From Arthrobacter sp. MA-N2 (GTDB lineage Bacteria > Actinomycetota > Actinomycetes > Actinomycetales > Micrococcaceae): a stretch of DNA of 64,000 bases. The notes under the pieces are model-generated. The model was given only the letters and a program-made list of their open reading frames with translations, made no database searches and was not told the DNA's origin. Shown one piece after another: positions 17,207-25,959 of this stretch. Made by a program: the position numbers and the translations under genes. Position 1 is the first letter of the stretch. Each line of letters begins with the position of its first letter. The stretch is from positions 621,707-685,706 of the forward strand of contig NZ_KI912155.1 of the NCBI RefSeq assembly GCF_000517125.1. The letters are read 5' to 3'.

Positions 17207-17216
17207 TTAACCCGCC

Positions 17217-18188
17217 TTAGGGGAGCCTGCTGCCCCGCGCTGCCACCCACAGGCCATACCACTCAGTGCGCGTCATGGCCGCGGCAACAGCAGCGGCATC
17301 GGCACAGGCGGCGATCCGCCCAGGATTGGAGCTGCCGAGCACCGGGGAAATGCGTGCCGGATGCTTCATGAGCCACCCCAACAACACGGACTCGGGAGTG
17401 ACGCCCTTCTCCCCCGCCAATTGCGCCACCAGCGCGGTAGTCGCGCTATCAGCGGCAGTCGGGGCATCCGCCGTCGAGCCCGTGTACCTGCCCTGGGCGA
17501 GGGAACCGTAGGCCTGTAGCTCGATTTCCCGGCTGACGCAGTGTTCCACGGTGCCGTGCGGGAAACTGTAGCCGAGGGAGTCATCGTGGTTGACCAAGAC
17601 GGTGCTCTCCAGCCAGGCCCGACGGTGAAGACTCATCTCCAACTGGTTGGCTACGACCGGCACCTCCAGTTGGTCCTGCAGGAAAGCGATTTGCGCGCCG
17701 GACATGTTGGACACGCCCAATTGCCGCACTTTGCCTTCCGCCATGAGCTGCCCGACGGCGGACGCCACCTCCGCGGGTTCCATGAGGGGGTCCGGGCGGT
17801 GCAGGAGCAACACGTCCACATAGTCAGTCTTGAGCCGTTCCAGGCTTCCGTTGACCCGTTCCAGGATGGCGTTCTTGCTCAGGTCGTAGTGGCCTTCGAC
17901 TCCGGGCTTGCCGAGCCGGATCCCGCACTTGGTCTGGAGCTGGATTTTTTCGCGCAACCCGGCCGTCCGGGACATGACTTCACCGAAGGCGGCCTCGGAC
18001 TTACCGTTGCGGTAGATGTCGGCGTGGTCGAACAAGGAGATTCCAATGCCCATGGCAGCTTCGATCGCGGCCGCGGCCTGCTCGATTTCGGCAGCCCCGT
18101 ATTCGCTGCCCTCCCAGGGACCACCAAGTCCCATGCAGCCATAGATGAGCCGGCCGGACGCGGTTTCACTCTCTTCTGTCATTTTCAA
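17217..18188 (-). CDS. Aldo/keto reductase
   Basis: A 323-residue NADPH-dependent oxidoreductase with the TIM-barrel AKR fold. Motifs seen: FDHADIYRNGKSEAAFGEV (catalytic Asp and Tyr), LQTKCGIR (catalytic Lys), and LLLHRPDPLM (catalytic His). The C-terminal cofactor loop is GSSNPGRI. It resembles the YdhF-type subfamily. Substrate unknown. The gene is downstream of the GH13 gene on the same strand but separated by a palindrome that likely ends the upstream transcript. Confidence 0.9.
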   Translation of the reverse strand: MKMTEESETASGRLIYGCMGLGGPWEGSEYGAAEIEQAAAAIEAAMGIGISLFDHADIYRNGKSEAAFGEVMSRTAGLREKIQLQTKCGIRLGKPGVEGHYDLSKNAILERVNGSLERLKTDYVDVLLLHRPDPLMEPAEVASAVGQLMAEGKVRQLGVSNMSGAQIAFLQDQLEVPVVANQLEMSLHRRAWLESTVLVNHDDSLGYSFPHGTVEHCVSREIELQAYGSLAQGRYTGSTADAPTAADSATTALVAQLAGEKGVTPESVLLGWLMKHPARISPVLGSSNPGRIAACADAAAVAAAMTRTEWYGLWVAARGSRLP

Positions 18189-18206
18189 ACTCTTTCACAA
18201 CGCACA

Positions 18207-18271
18207 GCAACGCGGGGTCACTTACGGCCCATCCCGAAGGACATTATGGGCCGTAAGTGACCCCGCGTTGC
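18207..18271. repeat. Family B palindrome, copy B1
   Basis: Arms GCAACGCGGGGTCACTTACG and CGTAAGTGACCCCGCGTTGC, continuing inward as GCCCAT/ATGGGC around a short loop. It immediately follows the glucosidase stop codon (minus strand), a good position for a terminator. Copies B2 and B3 are at 42374 and 43427. Confidence 0.92.
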
Positions 18272-18280
18272 ATGGAGGGA

Positions 18281-19990
18281 CTAGACGAGCCAGGCGGTCG
18301 TGTTCGCCGGGAGCTTGCCGCCGTCGAGCGGGGCGCTGCTCACGACGACGGTGCCCTCCGGAAGAGCCACCGGCTCGCTGCCGAAGTTCGTCACCGACTG
18401 CCAGCCGTTGGGCCGGGCGAAGTGCAGCACGGACTCGTTGCTGGAGGGGATCCATTCAAGGTCCTCGGCCGCCCGCAGCTCCGAGCGCAGTTCCAGGGCC
18501 TTGCGGTACAGCTCCAGCGTGGAGCCTGGAACGTTGTCCTGCGCATCCACTGCATAACCGGCGAACCACTCAGGCTGCGGCAAGTGGGCATGTCCCTCAC
18601 CGAAGCCGAACGAGGTACCTTCGCTCGTCCACGGCAGCGGGACTCGACAGCCGTCGCGCCCGACGTCGACACCCGGGTTGCGGAAAAACGCCGGGTCCTG
18701 GCGCTGGCCGTCCGCGATGTCGCCCACTTCCTGCAAGCCGAGTTCTTCGCCCTGGTACAGGTACGCGGAACCTGGCAGGGCGAACATCAGCAGCGACGCG
18801 GCGCGGGCCCGGCGCAAGCCGAGCTCGGCATCGACGTCGGAGGCCAAACCGCCGTCGAGCAGCCACGCCTTGCCGTCCTGGCCGGCGCCGTCGAGGCCGC
18901 CGGTCTGGGGCAAGCCGTAGCGCGTAGCGTGGCGGACCACATCGTGGTTGGAGAAGACCCACGTGGACGAGGCACCGGATGCTGCAGCCTCGGCCAGGTT
19001 CTTGGTGATGATGGTGCGGAACTGGGCGGCGTCGAAATCGGCCTTGAGGAGGTCGAAGTTGAAGGCCTGGCCGAGTCCGTCCGGGCTGGCGTAGCGGGCG
19101 CGGCGGTCCGCGTGGACCCAGGCTTCGGCGACGGCGGTCCGGGGCGGGTTGTACTCGTTGAAGAGCTTGCGCCACTCGGCATAGATCTCGTGCACCTCGT
19201 CGCGGTCCCAGAAGGGGTGGGCGCCAAGGGCGTTGTCACCTTCCTTGGGCAGTTCGCTCTTCGATGGGAGCACCTCCGGGAGGTCCTTCGTCAGCGCATG
19301 GGCGACGTCGATGCGGAAGCCGTCCACGCCACGATCGGACCAGAAGCGCAGGGTCTTCAGGAAGTCCTCGCGAACCTCCGGGTTGTCCCAGTTGAAGTCC
19401 GGCTGCTCCTTCGTGAAGATGTGCATGTACCACTGTCCCGGCGTCTGTTCTGGACCGGGTTCAGTGATGCGTTCCCAGGCCGGGCCGCCGAAGACCGAGT
19501 CCCAGTCCGCCGGGGGCAGTTCGCCGTTCTCGCCCCGGCCGTCACGGAAGATGTAGCGTTCACGGGCTGCCGAGCCCTTCGGGGAAGCCAGCGCTTCCTT
19601 GAACCATTCGTGCCGGTCCGAGGAGTGGTTCGGAACGATGTCCGCAATCAGCTTGATTCCTGCAGCGTGCAGGGCAGCCGCCATCTCATCGAAGTCCGCC
19701 AGCGTGCCCAGCTTCGGGTCCACGTTGCGGTAGTCGTCGACGTCGTAGCCGCCATCCGCGAGCGCCGACGGGTAGAAGGGGCTCAGCCAGACGGCATCAA
19801 TGCCGAGGGACTTGAGGTACGGAACCTTGGCGGTGATGCCTTTGATGTCGCCCAAGCCATCGCCGTTCGCGTCGTAGAAACTGCGCGGATAGATCTGGTA
19901 GACGGCTGCTTGGCGCCACCAGTTGGGGTCGGCCATGCGCTCGGAGCGCTCGGGGTCGAAGTGAGTTGCCAAGGTGACGGTGGAGGACAA
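18281..19990 (-). CDS. GH13 alpha-glucosidase
   Basis: A 569-residue glycoside hydrolase of family 13. Conserved regions run in order: DIVPNHSSDRHEWF, GFRIDVAHAL (nucleophile Asp), AVAEAWVHADRR (acid/base Glu) and VFSNHDVVRHATRYG (stabilising Asp). The overall pattern matches oligo-1,6-glucosidase/maltase types that release glucose from short alpha-glucosides in the cytoplasm, since no signal peptide is present. It is divergent from a ROK regulator with a dyad operator between them, so expression is probably sugar-controlled. Trehalose or sucrose hydrolysis is possible; motifs alone do not decide. Confidence 0.92.
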   Translation of the reverse strand: MSSTVTLATHFDPERSERMADPNWWRQAAVYQIYPRSFYDANGDGLGDIKGITAKVPYLKSLGIDAVWLSPFYPSALADGGYDVDDYRNVDPKLGTLADFDEMAAALHAAGIKLIADIVPNHSSDRHEWFKEALASPKGSAARERYIFRDGRGENGELPPADWDSVFGGPAWERITEPGPEQTPGQWYMHIFTKEQPDFNWDNPEVREDFLKTLRFWSDRGVDGFRIDVAHALTKDLPEVLPSKSELPKEGDNALGAHPFWDRDEVHEIYAEWRKLFNEYNPPRTAVAEAWVHADRRARYASPDGLGQAFNFDLLKADFDAAQFRTIITKNLAEAAASGASSTWVFSNHDVVRHATRYGLPQTGGLDGAGQDGKAWLLDGGLASDVDAELGLRRARAASLLMFALPGSAYLYQGEELGLQEVGDIADGQRQDPAFFRNPGVDVGRDGCRVPLPWTSEGTSFGFGEGHAHLPQPEWFAGYAVDAQDNVPGSTLELYRKALELRSELRAAEDLEWIPSSNESVLHFARPNGWQSVTNFGSEPVALPEGTVVVSSAPLDGGKLPANTTAWLV

Positions 19991-20046
19991 GGGGGGTTCC
20001 TTTTCTGTGTCGACGCAACGGTGTATGCAGCGAATAGGGCTGTTTA

Positions 20047-20064
20047 TTTAGAATCTAAATTTAG
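20047..20064. promoter_or_regulatory. Probable ROK operator (overlapping dyads)
   Basis: Two overlapping palindromes share a half-site: TTTAGAATCTAAA (20047-20059) and CTAAATTTAG (20055-20064). The stretch is strikingly AT-rich for this genome and lies between the divergent glucosidase and ROK genes. A possible -10 (TATTAT near 20074) for the ROK gene lies just downstream. ROK repressors commonly bind such AT-rich dyads. Confidence 0.65.
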
Positions 20065-20109
20065 TACCTCAAGTATTATGTGACGCACACCTACAGGAGG
20101 TCAACAGGC

Positions 20110-21333
20110 ATGCCTGACATCGCGACTGCCACTCCGCAGATGATGCGGCGGGTCAACGCGGCCACCGTGCTCGGCGCCATCCGCTCCTCCAACGCAGTAA
20201 CCGTCTCGGAGCTGATGGACGTCACCGGCCTGACGCGCGCCACCACCATTTCGGTGTGCGAAGACCTCATGGCCCGCGGCTGGATCCGCGAACTGGAGAA
20301 GGCTTCCGATTCCTACCAGAAAGGCCGCCCCGCGCGGCGCTTCGAACTCGACGAAAGTGCCGGCTGCGTTCTGGGGATCGACGTCGGCGTCCTCAAGACC
20401 ACCGTGGTGGTGGCCGATCTGCGGGGCCGGACCGTAGGACGGGCCAGCGAGCCTTTTCGCGGCAGGGAGATCGAAGCGGAGGAACGGATCCGCGTGATCA
20501 GCGAGACGGCCCTGCTGGCGCTTGACGCTGCCGGCGTGGCGGCGGACAAGGTCCTTGCGGTCACGGTGGGGCTTGCCGCCCCCGTGGGCCGCGACGGAAA
20601 CATTCTGGTCAGCCAACCGTTCTGGAGCCTGTTCGACGTCGGGCTGAAGAAAGCCCTGCACGATCTGCACGGGTGGGCCGTTGTGCTCGAGAACGACGCC
20701 AACCTGGCCGCGCTCGGCGAGCGCTGGCGTGGGTCCGCCGTCGGGGTCGATGATCTGGTGGTTCTGCTGTCGGGCGAGCGTTTCGGCTCAGGCGTAATGG
20801 AATCCGGCAGGCTGCTGCACGGGACCGCGGGCGGTGCGGGCGAAATGGCCTACTTGAACATGGTGGAGGGAGTGGGTTCCCCCGATGGCCTCGCCGCCCT
20901 CGCCAGATTGTGGGCGGCTGAAGCCTTGGCAGGAACGTCGAAGTCTACCCTCCGGACGGCTGCCGCACCGGGCCACGAGGTGACGGCGCAGCACGTCTTC
21001 GCCGCAGCTGCCCAGGGTGACAAAGTGGCGATGGCAATCCTGGACCGGCTCTCGGACCGGTTGGCCCGAGTGGTTTCCACGGTGGCCATCCTGCTCAACC
21101 CGGAACTCGTGGTGATCGGCGGCGCAGTAGCAGATTCGGCGTCGGCCCTCCTGGAGACGGCCGCGCGGAAGCTGGCAAACTACACCGCCACTCCCCCGCG
21201 CCTGGCAGCGTCCCCCCTGGGCGACGCGATTGTGGGCATCGGCGCGGTGCGCCATGCGCTGGACCATGTGGAGAAGAACTCCCTGGACCTTGAGCTACGG
21301 CGCGTGCAGTTGCCTGCCAAGGACACCCGCTAG
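20110..21333 (+). CDS. ROK-family transcriptional regulator
   Basis: A 407-residue protein with an N-terminal winged helix (residues 10-75; SNAVTVSELMDVTGLTRATT) and a ROK sugar-kinase-like domain from about residue 87 (CVLGIDVGVLKTTVVVADLRG). The start at 20110 has a strong ribosome site (AGGAGG, 20096-20101). The cysteine-rich zinc motif (CxCGxxGC) normal in NagC/Mlc-like ROK proteins is missing; the matching region is GTAGGAGEMAYLNMVEGVG. It probably represses the divergent GH13 glucosidase in response to a sugar. Confidence 0.9.
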   Translation: MPDIATATPQMMRRVNAATVLGAIRSSNAVTVSELMDVTGLTRATTISVCEDLMARGWIRELEKASDSYQKGRPARRFELDESAGCVLGIDVGVLKTTVVVADLRGRTVGRASEPFRGREIEAEERIRVISETALLALDAAGVAADKVLAVTVGLAAPVGRDGNILVSQPFWSLFDVGLKKALHDLHGWAVVLENDANLAALGERWRGSAVGVDDLVVLLSGERFGSGVMESGRLLHGTAGGAGEMAYLNMVEGVGSPDGLAALARLWAAEALAGTSKSTLRTAAAPGHEVTAQHVFAAAAQGDKVAMAILDRLSDRLARVVSTVAILLNPELVVIGGAVADSASALLETAARKLANYTATPPRLAASPLGDAIVGIGAVRHALDHVEKNSLDLELRRVQLPAKDTR

Positions 21334-22898
21334 TCCGGCATCGCCATGGTGCGGAGGTCCAGTTGGCGCAGCACCCGATCGGCAACCTCGGGATCCATGC
21401 CGGGCTCGCCCCGAGCAGCCACCACTTCCTGCCGTGCCGCATCGAGGGCGATGGTCTGGACCGCAATAGCCAGTTCCCTGCCGCGTTCGCGCTTCTCCGT
21501 TGCCGACTCGTTCTTCAACGTCCCGTCCAGCAGTTCGGCGTGGAGGCGGGTCATCTTTTCCTTGACGAGTGCCACCTTGTCAGCCGGCAGTTCCTTCATC
21601 AGATCGTGTTCCTTGAGGGCCGAGATGGCGGCAGCCTGCGCACGCTTGGCCAGGAGGCGCGCGGCGTCCTTTTCGTGCGAGCCGTCCTCGGAGGCCTTGA
21701 GCACGCGCATGAGCCACGGAAGGGTCAGCCCGGGCAGCACCAAAGTGGCCAGCAACACCGCGCATGCGATAACCAGGGTCTCGTGCCGGGCCGGGAAGTC
21801 GCTGCCGTCGGCAATCGTCAACGGAAGGGCCAGTGCCAGTGCCAGGGTCGCGAGGCCGCGCATACCGCACCACGTGAGGATCAAGACTTCCTTGGGGGAC
21901 GTCGGCAGCAGGTTCTTCCGTTTGCGGGCCGCGATCGCCAAGAGGCCGAGCCACGCGAAGCGGACGACGAATACCAGCACGCACACCGCCACGGCCGGAC
22001 CAATCATGCCGAAAACGGCCGCACCTTCATCCCGGATCACAGTCCGGATTTCCAGCCCCACCAAACCGAAGGCCAGCCCCGTGGCGAGGAGTTCCACCAC
22101 ATCCCAGAAAGCGTTGCGGGTGACGCGCTCGGCAGCGTCCTGGGACCGCGCGTGCCGCTGCGTCTCAAGGGCGGTGACGACGACGGCGATCACCCCCGAG
22201 GCGTGGAGTTCTTCCGCGAGGATGTATGCAGCGAAGGGAACCACCAAAGTGACGGCGCTCCGGGCCACCATGGAGGTGACCAGCTTGGTGATCAGCCTGG
22301 TCAACCAGCCCATCGCGATGCCGACAATAACGGCCAGGCCCGCGCCGATGACGAACTGGAGCACGACGCCGGCCCCCACCTTCGTTCCGGAGACCGTTGC
22401 TGCCACTGCTGCCTGGAAGATCACGATAGCTGCGGCGTCGTTGAACAACCCTTCACTTTGCAGCACGGTAATGAGCCTGCGCGGCATATGGACGCGGCCG
22501 GCGACCGAATCAACAGCCACCGGGTCCGGCGGAGCCACCATGGCGCCCAGTGCGATTGCCGCAGGGATGCCGATACCCGGAATCATGAGCCACGCGGCGC
22601 CGGCGACGGCCGCCGTCGAAACCACTACAAGTGCGACAGCCATGAGCAGCAAGGTCCGCCAACGGACCCGGAACACCGCCCAGGAACTTTTCTGTGCAGT
22701 CGCGAAGAGCAGCGGCGGGAGGAAGATCGGCAGGATCAGTTCGGGAGCAAGCTCAAAGTCCGGAAATCCTGGGATGAAGGTCAGCGCCGCCGCCAGAAGC
22801 AGCATCAACACTGGATACGGGAGCCGCAATCGATCCCCCAGGCCCACGGCCACGACCGTCGCAAGCAGCAATCCAACAATGAGTGCCAACTGGTCCAT
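21330..22898 (-). CDS. Na+/H+ antiporter (CPA1 family)
   Basis: A 522-residue monovalent cation:proton antiporter with about 12 hydrophobic helices over residues 1-395 and a charged, helical cytoplasmic tail (about residues 400-522). The transport-site aspartate region is seen in the ALGAMVAPPDPVAVDSVAGR segment, and GLFNDAAAIVIFQAA matches the CPA1 helix with the second conserved Asp. It exports Na+ (or K+) in exchange for protons, for pH and salt homeostasis. The stop overlaps the end of the convergent ROK gene by four bases. Confidence 0.92.
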   Translation of the reverse strand: MDQLALIVGLLLATVVAVGLGDRLRLPYPVLMLLLAAALTFIPGFPDFELAPELILPIFLPPLLFATAQKSSWAVFRVRWRTLLLMAVALVVVSTAAVAGAAWLMIPGIGIPAAIALGAMVAPPDPVAVDSVAGRVHMPRRLITVLQSEGLFNDAAAIVIFQAAVAATVSGTKVGAGVVLQFVIGAGLAVIVGIAMGWLTRLITKLVTSMVARSAVTLVVPFAAYILAEELHASGVIAVVVTALETQRHARSQDAAERVTRNAFWDVVELLATGLAFGLVGLEIRTVIRDEGAAVFGMIGPAVAVCVLVFVVRFAWLGLLAIAARKRKNLLPTSPKEVLILTWCGMRGLATLALALALPLTIADGSDFPARHETLVIACAVLLATLVLPGLTLPWLMRVLKASEDGSHEKDAARLLAKRAQAAAISALKEHDLMKELPADKVALVKEKMTRLHAELLDGTLKNESATEKRERGRELAIAVQTIALDAARQEVVAARGEPGMDPEVADRVLRQLDLRTMAMPD

Positions 22899-23018
22899 GT
22901 TCCTGATATCCCCAGACGTCGTCGTGGCAGCGCCCCCTCGTGCCGGGGGGCCATACCAACTTATCGCGGCCGGACGCCCTGCCGGCCCGGCGCAAGCAGC
23001 TAGGACCTTATGAGTCAG

Positions 23019-23675
23019 CTAGGACGCGGTGAGGGCCTCCACCACTGCCACGTTCCCATCCCTGAACTCGATGGTGCGTCCTATGGTTTCGGGTAGTTCC
23101 AAGACGGCGGCAGCCACCAAGGCGACATTGGCCCGGGAGGTTGCGGTCCCAGTACCCGGATCCAAGGGATCCACCTCAATGAGCGCCGTGCCCGGATTGC
23201 TGGTCAGCGCCCCGGGTCCCAGAATCGTCCAGTCCAGATCGGTTCCACGCAGGTACTCGTCCGCCGCAGCCTTGGCTTCCGCGTACGCGTAGAAGCTGTT
23301 GTCTTCGGGGACGCCGTGGCCGGGTCCGGCGCCGAGGTAAGACACCATGACATACCGCGCCACGCCCTGCTGCGCCGCGGCATCCATCGAGCGGATGGCG
23401 GCATCCCTATCCACCGCGTACGTCCGGTCCGGGTCACCTCCTCCGGCTCCGGCGGACCACACCACGGCGTCGTGGCCGTTGAGGGCTGAGGCGATCTCCG
23501 CCGTCGTCGATTGCTCGACGTCCAGAATGACCGGAGCGGCGCCCGTCGCCGCGACTTCCGGCGCGTGTTCCGGATTGCGGACGAACGAAGTTACCTCGTG
23601 ACCCTCATTGCTCAGAATGCGGGACAGCTGCAAGGCCACTTTGCCGTGGCCGCCGATGATTGCGATTCGACTCAT
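23019..23675 (-). CDS. NAD(P)-binding SDR-like protein (YwnB type)
   Basis: A 218-residue Rossmann protein. The dinucleotide motif is IAIIGGHGKVALQLSRIL at the N-terminus; VVWSAGAGGGDP, YVMVSYLGAG and YAYAEAKAAADEYLR follow, the last holding the YxxxK pair. This is the atypical NAD(P)H-binding (NmrA/SDR_a5-like) subgroup, often annotated as epimerase/oxidoreductase and induced by stress. No specific substrate can be assigned. It is the last gene before the AT-rich gap at 23.7 kb. Confidence 0.85.
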   Translation of the reverse strand: MSRIAIIGGHGKVALQLSRILSNEGHEVTSFVRNPEHAPEVAATGAAPVILDVEQSTTAEIASALNGHDAVVWSAGAGGGDPDRTYAVDRDAAIRSMDAAAQQGVARYVMVSYLGAGPGHGVPEDNSFYAYAEAKAAADEYLRGTDLDWTILGPGALTSNPGTALIEVDPLDPGTGTATSRANVALVAAAVLELPETIGRTIEFRDGNVAVVEALTAS

Positions 23676-24189
23676 GGATCCATTCTGTCGTAGAGGTCAA
23701 ACATCGGCGCGGTCATGTTTATTCAAAGACGATGGATAAACTCCGGAATTAGCCTTTTCCGAACGCTTCAAATTCACGTCAATTCTCCAGAAATAACTAA
23801 GCCTGCTTACAATTCCAGTTGTCCTTGCTCTGCGGTAACTCCCCAGCACCGACTGGACGGAAGAGCGGCCATAACCCGCGGCACTCACTTTACTGAAACG
23901 CCAATACGAGTGACTTTCGGCGCGTGCGAAGCAAAAGCGAGTGGCAGCCACTCGTGTGTAGTTAATGACCAATTTCTAAACTCAAATCACCCTGCAGCAG
24001 GAATAGGAATACCCCTTTTATAAATCTCATTGATGGATTTATTCATCAATGAGCGGATTTGAGGGCTTCCTCTGTGCTGCGCAATTAAGCAAAAGGGTCT
24101 CAACAAGCGCCATCCCCTGCGCGTGCGTATCACTTCCCGGGCCAAACCAACCGGCTGGCCCAAGAAACGACGAAGCACGGGGATCTGAA
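23676..24189. other. AT-rich 514-bp gap upstream of the LysM gene
   Basis: This stretch is visibly richer in A and T than the surrounding genome and I see no convincing gene in it. It ends in two hairpins before the LysM gene: CTCATTGATG/CATCAATGAG (24026-24053) and GGGCCA/TGGCCC (24139-24161). The first has an 8-base loop and is a candidate operator or attenuator; the second lies about 30 bases before the start codon. I checked for the conserved blocks of the c-di-AMP (ydaO) riboswitch that often controls cell-wall genes in actinobacteria and did not find them. Confidence 0.5.
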
Positions 24190-25149
24190 ATGCATCAGCA
24201 GGAGTACATGCACAGCGGGATCGGCGGAGGCAACGTCTCCGCACTGATATCCAACGGAGTAAGAACGCTCACCAGGTACAAGGCATCCATAGCCACGTGG
24301 GCAGTTGTGCTGGCGATCGCCCTGGCGGCCATCATGACGCAGAACTACGCCCAGGTACTCGCGCCAGCAAGCACGAGCGCTGCCAGCGTCCCGGCCGTCG
24401 GTCCGGGAGCCGCGATTGCAGCCCCTACATCAGCCGCAGAGTCAGCGCCGAGCGAAAGTTCCTCCCCGGCCCCTCCCCCGGCGCCGGTACAGGCAAAGAC
24501 GTCGGCCGCCGTCGTGCCCTCAGCGCCTGCGGCGGCACCGGCAGCCGCTCCGGTGCCTGACACGAACGCCTACACGGTGGTCAGTGGCGACACCGTCGGC
24601 TCGATAGCTGCCAGGTTCGGAGTCGACGTGAACGCCATGCTGGCTGCCAACGGGCTCAGCGCATATTCCGTCATCTTGCCGGGCCAAGTATTGAAGCTGA
24701 CAGGACCGCCGCTTGCCACCGCCCCAAACCCGGTGGCCCCTGTGGCGCCAGCGGCTCCTGCTCCCGCCCTGGCCCCGGCTCCCATCCCGGCCCCGGCTCC
24801 GGCTCCGGCTCCAGCTCCGGCGGTACGGACCATCTATGTTGCGGGTTCCGGCGGGCAGGCCGCGGTAAACAGTTGCATTGGCCCTATCCACTTCACACCG
24901 ACGGACGCCTACTCGCTGTTTATCACTGAACATGATTTCTGCGGCGGGTGGGCACGGTTCTCGGGCATCGGCGTCGGCGAGACGGTGAGCATCCCCGGTT
25001 ACGGAACGTACACCGTGGCTGCCCGCGGCCAGGTGCCCCAAGGCGGCACCACCAATGACGTCGCAGCCGTATTCGGGGGATTCCCGCGTGCTGTACTGCA
25101 GACCTGCATCCCGGGCACCAACCAGATGCTGGTGATCGCACTCAATTAG
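24190..25149 (+). CDS. LysM surface protein with a sortase-like C-terminal domain
   Basis: A 319-residue protein. Residues about 33-53 form a single membrane anchor (SIATWAVVLAIALAAIM). A Pro/Ala/Ser-rich linker leads to one LysM motif (YTVVSGDTVGSIAARFGVD to LPGQVLKLTG, about residues 130-175), which binds peptidoglycan. A second linker of APAP repeats follows. The last 105 residues resemble a sortase barrel: a His in FITEHDFCGGWARF, GETVSIPGYGTYTV, then a Cys in AVLQTCIPGTNQMLVIAL. The arginine that normally follows the TLxTC motif is not in its usual place, so activity is doubtful. Start at 24190 fits the purine-rich site GGGGATCTGA. Confidence 0.78.
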   Translation: MHQQEYMHSGIGGGNVSALISNGVRTLTRYKASIATWAVVLAIALAAIMTQNYAQVLAPASTSAASVPAVGPGAAIAAPTSAAESAPSESSSPAPPPAPVQAKTSAAVVPSAPAAAPAAAPVPDTNAYTVVSGDTVGSIAARFGVDVNAMLAANGLSAYSVILPGQVLKLTGPPLATAPNPVAPVAPAAPAPALAPAPIPAPAPAPAPAPAVRTIYVAGSGGQAAVNSCIGPIHFTPTDAYSLFITEHDFCGGWARFSGIGVGETVSIPGYGTYTVAARGQVPQGGTTNDVAAVFGGFPRAVLQTCIPGTNQMLVIALN

Positions 25150-25245
25150 GACCGGGCACCGGTTTCGAAGAAGGTCAGTGTTGCCGAGCCGATTCGGGGG
25201 CGGGTGCCATCGTCCCGGAACCGGGGGTCGGGTGCCAAGAGGCTC

Positions 25246-25335
25246 GATTCTGCTGGATCATTCCCCACGTCAACGGTGGCCGCCTCGTCATTCCGGGGCA
25301 CCGGGACCCGGGAACGCCGATGATCCAGCAGAATC
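25246..25335. repeat. Family D inverted repeat, copy D1
   Basis: Arms GATTCTGCTGGATCAT and ATGATCCAGCAGAATC are perfect and about 58 bp apart, with GC-rich sequence and small internal dyads (CCCGGGACC-like) between. It lies in the 314-bp gap between the LysM and VOC genes; the rest of the gap shows nothing recognisable. A related copy D2 is at 26820. Confidence 0.85.
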
Positions 25336-25463
25336 ACGCGTTCCCCTTGCATCCGCCTTCTGACAGAACCTTCCCACAGGGCCTGGATGGGAGGGCCTCA
25401 GTCTGGACGGACCCACCAGGGAAGGGGCAAGAACAGAGTTGAGGTGCTCCACGAGATAGCTCG

Positions 25464-25856
25464 TTACCAGCCCGAGCCGGGCTGATACGTCCCGGCGCTC
25501 CATTCGTGTCCTTCCGGGTCAAGTATCCTTGCCCGGCGCGTGCCCCACGCCGTATCCTCAGGCGCGATCACCGCAATTCCGCCGGCTGCCAGCGCCCGCC
25601 GGTAGAAGCCATCAACATCGTCGACCAAGAGGTAGAGACCCCCGCCCGTTGATCGGCCAATCAGTGCCGGCTGCTGATAGTCCGCGTCTGCGCTTGAGAC
25701 CATGAGGACAGCATCACCCATACGGGCCTCGGCATGCACGACTTCCCCGGCGCTTCCGTCCTGGCGTAGGACGATGGAAAACCCGACTTCCTCCATCCAG
25801 GAGAGTGCCGCTGGTGCGTCGCGGTAACTGAGATAGGCATATAGCCCGGCATCCAT
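25464..25856 (-). CDS. VOC (glyoxalase/bleomycin-resistance) family protein
   Basis: A 130-residue vicinal-oxygen-chelate protein: AYLSYRDAPAALSWMEEVGF at the N-terminus, a central GGLYLLVDDVDGFYRRALAAG and the terminal ARILDPEGHEWSAGTY, two beta-alpha-beta-beta-beta modules. The GHEWS ending places it in the small glyoxalase-like group used for resistance or isomerase reactions. Few metal ligands are evident, so it may be a binding protein. It lies between two family D repeats together with the VanZ-like gene. Confidence 0.82.
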   Translation of the reverse strand: MDAGLYAYLSYRDAPAALSWMEEVGFSIVLRQDGSAGEVVHAEARMGDAVLMVSSADADYQQPALIGRSTGGGLYLLVDDVDGFYRRALAAGGIAVIAPEDTAWGTRRARILDPEGHEWSAGTYQPGSGW

Positions 25857-25959
25857 GAACGCATATTAGCTCCACACGTATCACCGCCGAAAGCGGTTCT
25901 GCCCGTCGTACGGGGGCGCCCGCGACTACCGGTGCACCGGCGCCTGGCTGTGGATGTGC

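Noticed and set aside
18257..20083. 608-residue plus-strand frame
   Set aside because: Antisense to the GH13 glucosidase, which has complete catalytic motifs.
21346..23013. Two long plus-strand frames over 1.6 kb
   Set aside because: They are antisense to the Na+/H+ antiporter, with low-complexity Ser/Thr/Pro/His-rich translations typical of GC-rich shadow frames.
24055..24189. c-di-AMP (ydaO) riboswitch before the LysM gene
   Set aside because: The conserved GGGGA/GGGTGAAT-type and terminal blocks are absent, although the position would be typical.
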